11,260 nucleotides of DNA from an uncultured Coriobacteriaceae bacterium (GTDB lineage Bacteria; Actinomycetota; Coriobacteriia; Coriobacteriales; Eggerthellaceae): the NCBI GenBank assembly GCA_900554945.1, contig USJN01000023.1, positions 1 to 11,260 of the forward strand. Reading direction: 5' to 3'. Position 1 is the stretch's first letter, and each line of letters begins with the position of its first letter. Under the pieces are notes generated by a model. It saw only the letters and a program-made list of their open reading frames with translations, had not been told where the DNA came from and made no database searches. The translations under genes were made by a program, and so were the position numbers. This document shows, piece after piece, positions 1 through 5,554 of the stretch.

Positions 1-1634
1 GCGGCGAGCGCGTCGTCGGCGGGCGCCGCCGATCCGTCCTCGCCCAGCCCGAACCAGATCCCCGCCTTGGAATCCATCATTTCGGAAGTGATGGAATCCG
101 CCTCGAGCAGGTGGTCGTTTCCGTTGGTGTTGGCGGTGTGCTTGTTCCAGCTTGCCTCGGTCGAAGCCTGGCCGTTGCGATCGCTCACCAAAACATGGGT
201 CTCGCCGGTCGCCTCGTTGGTGATGGCGAAGGGCACCTGCAGACTCTCGTTGGTGTCCTCTGCCTTCTTGGAGATCTTGAGGTCGTTGCGAACGACCTGG
301 TCTCGGAACTCGAGGTCCCCGCCAGCGGCATCTGCCGAGACGATGACGCCGTCCTCGCGGATCTCGAAGGTCTTGGGCTCGCCGTCGGTCAGCAGGTACG
401 TATCGTTGGTTGCGGTTTCCTGGATCGTGTAGGTGCCGTAGGGCAGCGCGTCGGAGGCCGTCTGCGCCGTGTACGCGCCCGCCTCTTCGTTCCAGGCGGT
501 CTCGATTGCCATGATCGTGTCGCCTGGCTCGTACCAGGCGTCTCCCACGAGGACCTTGGCCGCAGAGTCGTTCGTTATGGTGAACTCGATGCCCGAAAGC
601 GTCGTTCCAATGCCGTCGGAAGTATGGCCGTTTCCGCCTACCGCCTCGGACTTGCCAAGCTCGGCGTCTGCCTTCACCACTTGCACGCCGCCGCGGATCA
701 CGTCGTCCGAGACGGGATCCCCGGTGAGGTCGACAACTTGCCCGTCGCTTTCGATCGCGAACTCGAGCGTGCCGTCCCAAGCGAGGTAGCCTTCGGGCGC
801 GGACGTCTCGACGATGCGGTAGGAGCCGCACGGGAGTGCGTCGCCTGCGGTCTGCGCGGTGTAGGCGGAGCCGTCCCAGGTGGTGGAGATGGTCATGACC
901 GTCTCGCCGTCGGCATAGCTATGCCCTCCCACAAAGGAGTTCATCCCAGAGGCGTTGACGATGGCGAACTCGGCTCCCTCGAGGGAAGCGTCGCCTTGCT
1001 CGGATGAGCCCGCCTCCGCGTCAACCTTGGAGATCTTCACGCCGCCACGGTCCCAGGTGAAGCTCGCGAGTTCCTGGGAATCGGTGCCCGTATCGATCCT
1101 GAAGGCGGAGAACCCGGTCGAGACCTCGCCTGCGCGCGAGCAGACCTTGCTCCAAGTGCCCCCGATCACCTCGCGCTCCGCCCAGGAGGCGAAATCGGCA
1201 TTCGTGCCGTAGGTCGCCTGCGCTGCGGAACCGAGGTTCGCATACGAGAGCAGGATATGGCTCGCGACCTGGTACTTGTCGTCGTCCATGCCGCTGCCGT
1301 CGTACCAGGAGGCAGGCCACATGGACGCGTCGAAGCCGGGTGCGCCGAAGGAGAACCACATGGCTGCGGCCAGGTCCTCGGCAGGGCTCGTGGAGTACGA
1401 CCCCGCAGCCGGCGTTCCGCGCATGGGTTCGATGCAGTAGGCGACCTGCCCATCCGCACTCATATCCGTAGTGAGGTATCCCGCATAGGGGATGTCGCGG
1501 CCGATAGAGACGTTCACGCTCCCGGCGGCGTACGCTGAGGCGGGGACGATGGCGACGGACAGCGCAAGGGCCATCGCCATGGCCACGCGCACGATTTTCG
1601 AGGAGGTTATCCTCTCCATCGCTTTCTCTTTCAT
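1..1634 (-). CDS. Secreted Cna-B/VaFE-repeat surface protein, C-terminus cut off by window edge
   Basis: Translating the minus strand from the ATG at 1634 gives 544 codons with no stop before the window edge, so the C-terminus is missing. The start has AGGGAGG about 10 nt upstream. Residues 1-36 form a signal peptide: basic start, hydrophobic core at 16-32, likely cleavage after PASAYA. Residues about 40-190 contain YCIEP (Cys67) and could be a thioester-type adhesin head, but this is uncertain. Two Cna-B/SpaA-like domains follow (about 195-315 and 316-450). Each has a candidate isopeptide Lys near its start (K203, K321) and Glu in an ET motif (E276, E406), and they share AYTAQTA-DALP-G-Y. 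From about 452 the sequence (VPFAITNEATGETHVLVSD, later WFGLGEDG) matches the VaFE-type repeat of anchored surface proteins of gut Coriobacteria and Firmicutes. A sorting signal is expected beyond position 1. It begins 16 nt after the upstream stop, so it is probably the last known gene of the transfer operon. Adhesion or mating-pair contact is inferred from context. Confidence 0.85.
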   Translation of the reverse strand, partial: MKEKAMERITSSKIVRVAMAMALALSVAIVPASAYAAGSVNVSIGRDIPYAGYLTTDMSADGQVAYCIEPMRGTPAAGSYSTSPAEDLAAAMWFSFGAPGFDASMWPASWYDGSGMDDDKYQVASHILLSYANLGSAAQATYGTNADFASWAEREVIGGTWSKVCSRAGEVSTGFSAFRIDTGTDSQELASFTWDRGGVKISKVDAEAGSSEQGDASLEGAEFAIVNASGMNSFVGGHSYADGETVMTISTTWDGSAYTAQTAGDALPCGSYRIVETSAPEGYLAWDGTLEFAIESDGQVVDLTGDPVSDDVIRGGVQVVKADAELGKSEAVGGNGHTSDGIGTTLSGIEFTITNDSAAKVLVGDAWYEPGDTIMAIETAWNEEAGAYTAQTASDALPYGTYTIQETATNDTYLLTDGEPKTFEIREDGVIVSADAAGGDLEFRDQVVRNDLKISKKAEDTNESLQVPFAITNEATGETHVLVSDRNGQASTEASWNKHTANTNGNDHLLEADSITSEMMDSKAGIWFGLGEDGSAAPADDALA

Positions 1635-1650
1635 CTTCTCCCGACCTCCC

Positions 1651-2127
1651 TTACATCGCCAGGTTCTCGCGGCTATGCGCGGCGCGTGAATCGCCGTTTC
1701 CCAGGCGCTCCGATCCCTCGCGCGCTCCGCGTGCCTTCTCCGAGAGGCTCTGCAGGTACTCGCTGCGGCTGCGGTCGAGCGCCTCCTTGATCTGCGCCGG
1801 CATGACGCGCACGACGTCCTTTGCCGGCTTTCCGTTCTCGTCGACGATCGGCTGCCCGTTCTCGTCGAGGACGCTCTTCTTGAGCCACACCTCGCGATCC
1901 GTCAGAAGCGGGATGTCGCGGTAGTTCCCCCCGCGGAAGCGGGACTCGTTGACGAACATCGGGCTGAACTGGTAGTAGCTCACGTCCACTCCGTCGATCA
2001 CCGTGCCCTTCGGCAACGTGACCGAGTTGAAGGTGCGCGACTCGCCCGTAACGCGGTCGGCGTACTCGATGTCGGTGCGCACGAAATTCTTGTGGAGCGT
2101 GAGGTAGGTGTTCTTCTTCTCAGGCAT
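1651..2127 (-). CDS. Conserved-looking hypothetical protein of the transfer operon, 158 aa
   Basis: I do not recognise a named family. The protein starts MPEKKNTYLTLHKN. An in-frame ATG seven codons earlier (2148) is less likely, because AAAGGGG lies 6 nt before the 2127 ATG and would fall inside the longer coding sequence. Residues about 8-95 look like a compact folded domain with alternating polar and hydrophobic strands (TFNSVTLPKGTVIDGVDVSYY, then FSPMFVNESRFRG, then DREVWLKK). Residues about 96-110 have a short duplicated DENGQP/DENGKP loop. The C-terminal 45 residues are charged and probably helical or disordered. There is no signal peptide or membrane span, so a cytoplasmic location is likely. 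It sits between the VirB6-like gene and the surface protein gene, 16 nt before the latter, which ties it to the element. A nucleic-acid-binding or regulatory role is possible but cannot be shown from the sequence. Confidence 0.8.
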   Translation of the reverse strand: MPEKKNTYLTLHKNFVRTDIEYADRVTGESRTFNSVTLPKGTVIDGVDVSYYQFSPMFVNESRFRGGNYRDIPLLTDREVWLKKSVLDENGQPIVDENGKPAKDVVRVMPAQIKEALDRSRSEYLQSLSEKARGAREGSERLGNGDSRAAHSRENLAM

Positions 2128-2128
2128 T

Positions 2129-2236
2129 TCATGCCCCTTTCTTTGCATCCTTTAGGCGGGCGTAGTAGTGGAAGCCCCGCCTGATTGCCTTGCCTTCGGT
2201 TTCGGTCAGCCATCCAAGGCGACCACCCCCTTTCAA
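2129..2236 (-). CDS. Possible 35-aa small protein, TTG start
   Basis: In the spacer after the VirB6-like gene, one frame reads MKGGGRLGWLTETE followed by GKAIRRGFHYYARLKDAKKGA and a TGA one base before the ATG of the 158-aa gene (TGA-A-ATG). This is a typical coupling arrangement. The composition is protein-like, with a basic, aromatic-rich amphipathic half (RRGFHYYARLKD). Weak points are the TTG start, the lack of a clear ribosome binding site before it, and a hairpin in the same stretch that may explain the sequence instead. The strong AAAGGGGG at about 2225-2232 precedes no good start in this frame. No function can be given. Confidence 0.35.
   Translation of the reverse strand: MKGGGRLGWLTETEGKAIRRGFHYYARLKDAKKGA
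2134..2140 (-). promoter_or_regulatory. Ribosome binding site that fixes the 2127 start
   Basis: The minus strand reads AAAGGGG here, 6 nt before the ATG at 2127. This favours the 158-residue form over a 165-residue form starting at 2148, which has no comparable upstream signal. Confidence 0.7.
2154..2182 (-). other. Seven-base-pair inverted repeat (RNA hairpin) before the 158-aa gene
   Basis: On the minus strand AGGCGGG (2182-2176) and CCCGCCT (2160-2154) pair perfectly around a 15-nt loop. The hairpin ends 14 nt before the AAAGGGG ribosome binding site of the gene starting at 2127. It is not followed by a T-run, so it is unlikely to be a strong intrinsic terminator. It could slow RNA decay or limit read-through into the two downstream genes. 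It overlaps the doubtful 35-codon ORF. Confidence 0.4.
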
Positions 2237-2252
2237 AACGTCAGTTCCCGGA

Positions 2253-3257
2253 TCAGATTCCCGAGACGATGTCGCGCGCCCATGCGCCGCTCTTGACGAG
2301 GGAGAGGATGAGCAGCACGCACATCGCCAGGTACTGCAGCGCGTAGGTGAGCCCCGTCGCTATGCCGTCGATGGGGGTGCCCGTCGAGGTGCTCGCCCCG
2401 GTGAGGCCTCCCAAGATGAGCGGAAAGGCTATGAGCAGGATCAGGATGATCAGCCCCGCCAGGCACACCGCCGTGAAGTTCTTCAGGTATCCGATTCCTA
2501 TCTGGCGGGTGTCGTCTAACGCCATGAGGGAGAGCGGGATCGGGCTGAACGCGGCCATGATGTAGAGCTGGATGGCGCGCGCCCAGCAGACCACGAGCGC
2601 CACGATGTAGGCTCCGAGCACCACGACCCAGCTGATGACCGACACCAAGAGGAGCGCTATGAGGGCGGGCACGTCGTCGTCCTCGGTGACCACGTTCACT
2701 GCGGTGAGGTCCATCGCCCCGCCCGATCCGAACAGCGCCATCGTGCGGTCGATGGCAAGACCGACCACCGAGTAGACCGCCTCCATAAGCTCGAAGCTGT
2801 TCTGTATGAGGAAGAGGAACACGGCGAAGAAAACGAGCAGGAACACGACCTCCTTCACGCCGGGGAAGGAGGCGTTGCCGTCCATTCGCTGGCTGATCTG
2901 GATGAGCTTCACCGTGAACACGAGGCTGAGCACGCCGCAGCCTATGGGCAGCACCGCGACGTCCCAGACGCCGTGTGCGATGTCGTACATGGACACGTCT
3001 CCGGCGGTCGTGAGCATCTGGGAGAAGTCAGCGCCTATGATGCCGTCGTAGCCGATGCTCGAGAGGACGGCGACCTGGTTGGTGAACATCCAGTTGCAGG
3101 CGTCGCGCAGAAGCCCCGCGAGCCATGCGTTGACGTCGTCCGCGATGCTCGCGTATGCGGGAGCGGCAGGAAGGAACAGAACCGCGAGCATCAGGAGAGT
3201 CGTTGCGAAAGCAAGGCGAAAGCGCCTGTTCGCAATGAAGGCAGCTACCCGCCTCAT
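2253..3257 (-). CDS. TrbL/VirB6-like polytopic membrane protein of the type IV secretion channel
   Basis: This 334-residue protein is the likely inner-membrane channel subunit (VirB6/TrbL type; PrgH in pCF10). Residues 13-36 form a signal-like hydrophobic segment ending APAYA, followed by an outside-facing region to about 98. Membrane segments follow at about 100-122, 136-156, 197-228 (long, perhaps two helices), 261-287 and 303-321. The stretch CWARAIQLYIMAAFSPIPLS (about 224-243) and the segment LKNFTAVCLAGL (from about 258) resemble the core seen in TrbL-type proteins. The start is the ATG at 3257. It overlaps the upstream stop as ATGA and has GGGGAG about 9 nt before it. The frame stays open far upstream without a stop, but that extension is arginine/glycine-rich noise opposite the neighbouring gene. 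Family assignment rests on topology, length and context. Confidence 0.85.
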   Translation of the reverse strand: MRRVAAFIANRRFRLAFATTLLMLAVLFLPAAPAYASIADDVNAWLAGLLRDACNWMFTNQVAVLSSIGYDGIIGADFSQMLTTAGDVSMYDIAHGVWDVAVLPIGCGVLSLVFTVKLIQISQRMDGNASFPGVKEVVFLLVFFAVFLFLIQNSFELMEAVYSVVGLAIDRTMALFGSGGAMDLTAVNVVTEDDDVPALIALLLVSVISWVVVLGAYIVALVVCWARAIQLYIMAAFSPIPLSLMALDDTRQIGIGYLKNFTAVCLAGLIILILLIAFPLILGGLTGASTSTGTPIDGIATGLTYALQYLAMCVLLILSLVKSGAWARDIVSGI

Positions 3258-3964
3258 AGCGCGCTCAGCTCCCCGGTAGCGCGGTCGAGCGAGAGCTGCA
3301 CGATGGTGGAGGCGGCGTCGTCCAGATGGAACGTGGTCGTGAGGACGTCCTCGTTGCAGTCGATGTAGACCTCGCCGTCCCAGGTGGCAAGAGTTGCCGT
3401 CGGGGATGCAATCGACGCCCTTTGCGTTATGACGGAGGCGATCTCGGAATCGTCCGCACCGAGGAGCTCGTTGAGCTCGGAGGAGTGCGCGGACAGCTCG
3501 ATACCCGCTGAAGCGCCTTCGGCGAGCAGGTAGCTCTTCGACAACGCGAGGGCGTCGCAAGTGAGGCTGGCCGAATCTGCCGACGGGCGTATCGAGAGCA
3601 GGGTCTGCGAGCTTGGCTCGTCGGCCGAGCGCGTGAACGAAATCTGCGCTGCGAGGCCCTCGTCGCTGGTATCTTCGGAGAGCACCTCGTAGTACATGAC
3701 CTGGACTCCCGCCTCTCCCTGCTCCACGATGGTCGACTCGGACAGGGTGAGCGTCGCAGAGCCGTCCGCGCTTTCCCAGGTGGTTCCCATGTAGTCGGAA
3801 AGCGCCTCGCCTTCCTGGACGAGGGGCGCGCCCGCCTCCTCGGCAGCCGGCGCTGCCGCTTCCGGTTCTGCGGGCGTGACCGCGCAGCGGGCGAGCCCGG
3901 CCCCGATGAGGATCACCGCTGCGCCCGCGGCGCATATGGCCATCAGTTTCGTCTTTTTGTCCAT
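3254..3964 (-). CDS. Membrane-anchored extracytoplasmic protein, possible VirB8-like subunit
   Basis: This is a 236-residue protein of no family I can name. A short basic start (MDKKTK) is followed by one hydrophobic segment (residues 7-25) ending in GLARC. The Arg just before Cys27 breaks the usual lipobox, so the segment is more likely an uncleaved anchor than a lipoprotein signal. Residues 29-55 are an Ala/Glu/Pro-rich linker. The remainder is acidic and beta-rich (WESADGSATLTLSES near 63; TATLATWDGEVYIDCNED, then LTTTFHLDD near the end). The start at 3964 is well supported by AAGGAG with a 7-nt spacer, and the stop overlaps the VirB6-like start by ATGA. In pCF10 and Tn916-type systems a bitopic VirB8-like protein (PrgL, TcpC) neighbours the NlpC/P60 hydrolase gene. 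This gene has the same position and topology. The VirB8 idea is therefore inference, with no motif to confirm it. Confidence 0.8.
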   Translation of the reverse strand: MDKKTKLMAICAAGAAVILIGAGLARCAVTPAEPEAAAPAAEEAGAPLVQEGEALSDYMGTTWESADGSATLTLSESTIVEQGEAGVQVMYYEVLSEDTSDEGLAAQISFTRSADEPSSQTLLSIRPSADSASLTCDALALSKSYLLAEGASAGIELSAHSSELNELLGADDSEIASVITQRASIASPTATLATWDGEVYIDCNEDVLTTTFHLDDAASTIVQLSLDRATGELSAL

Positions 3965-3979
3965 CTTCTTGCTCCTTTT

Positions 3980-5554
3980 CTATCGGTACGACAGGGCGCA
4001 GGTGAAGCTCGAGATCCCGCTATCGATCCTCACGACCTCGCCCCGGTGGGGAGCGTGGATGTAGCGGTCGCCCCCTATGTAGATGCCAACGTGCCCCGTT
4101 CGGTAGAGGATGTCGCCCGGCTGGGCTTCCGACAGGGAGAGCTTCTTGCCCTTGGCGTACTGGCTCTCGGTGTTTCTCGGGATCGAGATCCCCGCCTGGC
4201 GGTAGCAGTACTGGGTGAGGCCGCTGCAGTCCAGGCCGACGCCCGGCGTCGTCCCGCCCCACACGTAGGGGACCCCGAGCTGGCTGTAGGCTGCGGAAAC
4301 CACCGCGTCCGCCGAAAGGGCCCCTGACTGCAGGTCCTCCACGCTCATCCCGTCGAACCGGTAGAGGTTGTAGGCCTCCAAGGCGGACTTGAGGCTCTCG
4401 ACGTAGCTCGAGCTCGTCGCCCACCCCGCGTCCTTGAGCCCTTCGGCCATCTTGTCCGAATCGTGGTTCGCTACCGCCTCGCGTATGAGCGCGTTGTCTG
4501 CGTAACGGCTAGCCTGCAGAAAGACGCGGCTCCGAAAGCGGATGCACTCGGCGTCGCCGACGAAGCTGATGAAGTCGGCGGTGACGGTGACCTGCTCGCC
4601 GCCGTACTCCTCGCCGGTCCTCCAGGAGCTCTTGCCAGCGACCTCATCGCACAGCGCGTACGAACTCGACCACTTCATGCCGAAGAGGTTGTGGTCTTGG
4701 GTCGCAAGGCCGGAGAGGTGGTCCCCTTGCCCCGATTCGACGATGATCTGGGCGAGCGTGCATCCTGCCGGGTGCCCGTACTCCTCCTGACAGGAGAGCG
4801 ACTCCTCGACCATCTCGTAGGTTATGTACGGGGGAAGTCCCTCGAGCGAGGCTTTTGACGCTTCGTTTTGCCAGAAGCCGAAAAGCGCGCTCACTATCTG
4901 GGAGATCGCGAGCACGGCGAGCAGAAACGCCATGACCGCTGCGAGCACGCCCGCCACGGGGACGGCTACCGACGAGACCGCGCCCACGACCGCGCCCTTG
5001 CCTCCGGCGGATGCCGCGGCCTTCGCCGCCCCGGCGGAAGCCTGGCTGGCTGCCGCGTGCCGGGCCCTCGCGGCAGCGCCATGCCCGAGTGCCCCTGCCT
5101 TAGCATGCTTGGCTGCCCCCTTCAGAGGACCCTTCGCCTTCGAGGCCGCAGGCGCCTTCTTTGAGGCGGCGCGCCGTGCGATCACGGAACGCGCGCCCCG
5201 TACGGCACCGCTCGCCCGCTCGATGCCGGAGAGCTCCTCGGAGTCGTCTGCCTCGGATACGGCGGCGTCCGCGATCGCGCGCTTGAGGTTACCCTTGGCT
5301 TGCGAGGCAAGATGCGCTTTCGGCTTCGCCTTCTCCGCACCGGCAGGGGAGGGTTTGGAGGAAACCGCCCTGCCCCGCCCCGCAGACCCGTCCCTCGTCG
5401 CCAGGGCTTCGCCCGCGCGTTCGGCCGCGCCCTTGACGATTCCCGCCGAGAAGGCGTCCTGACGCTCGCTCTCGCCAAGCGCTCGTGCCTCGGTTCGCAC
5501 CGCCGCCTCGAGGCGTTCGGAGTCGGTCGAGTATTTCGCCAGGCTCTCAGGCAT
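3980..5554 (-). CDS. Bifunctional peptidoglycan hydrolase, glucosaminidase plus NlpC/P60 (VirB1-like)
   Basis: This 524-residue transfer-associated wall hydrolase should cut both glycan strands and stem peptides so that the secretion channel can cross the wall. Residues 1-185 are Ala/Lys/Arg-rich, low in complexity and probably cytoplasmic. A hydrophobic span lies at about 189-227. Residues 243-400 match the glucosaminidase (FlgJ/GH73-type) fold: IIVESGQG with likely catalytic E273, then HNLFGMKW (288-295). Residues 415-524 are an NlpC/P60 papain-like domain: VPYVWGG, LDCSGL with catalytic C443, GHVGIYIG with H488, and IHAP with H500 as a further polar residue. Both active sites look intact. 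The ATG at 5554 overlaps the VirB4 stop (ATGCCTGA) and has GGGAGGG upstream inside VirB4. The order VirB4 then NlpC/P60 hydrolase is the usual one in Gram-positive conjugation modules (PrgK, Orf14 type). Confidence 0.93.
   Translation of the reverse strand: MPESLAKYSTDSERLEAAVRTEARALGESERQDAFSAGIVKGAAERAGEALATRDGSAGRGRAVSSKPSPAGAEKAKPKAHLASQAKGNLKRAIADAAVSEADDSEELSGIERASGAVRGARSVIARRAASKKAPAASKAKGPLKGAAKHAKAGALGHGAAARARHAAASQASAGAAKAAASAGGKGAVVGAVSSVAVPVAGVLAAVMAFLLAVLAISQIVSALFGFWQNEASKASLEGLPPYITYEMVEESLSCQEEYGHPAGCTLAQIIVESGQGDHLSGLATQDHNLFGMKWSSSYALCDEVAGKSSWRTGEEYGGEQVTVTADFISFVGDAECIRFRSRVFLQASRYADNALIREAVANHDSDKMAEGLKDAGWATSSSYVESLKSALEAYNLYRFDGMSVEDLQSGALSADAVVSAAYSQLGVPYVWGGTTPGVGLDCSGLTQYCYRQAGISIPRNTESQYAKGKKLSLSEAQPGDILYRTGHVGIYIGGDRYIHAPHRGEVVRIDSGISSFTCALSYR

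Noticed and set aside
111..1007. 298-codon plus-strand frame opposite the surface protein
   Set aside because: It is an antisense shadow. The minus strand has a signal peptide and repeated domains.
3258..3935. Upstream extension of the VirB6-like frame to 3935
   Set aside because: The added 226 residues are Arg/Gly-rich and overlap the well-supported 236-aa gene. The ATG at 3257 has a ribosome binding site and an ATGA overlap.
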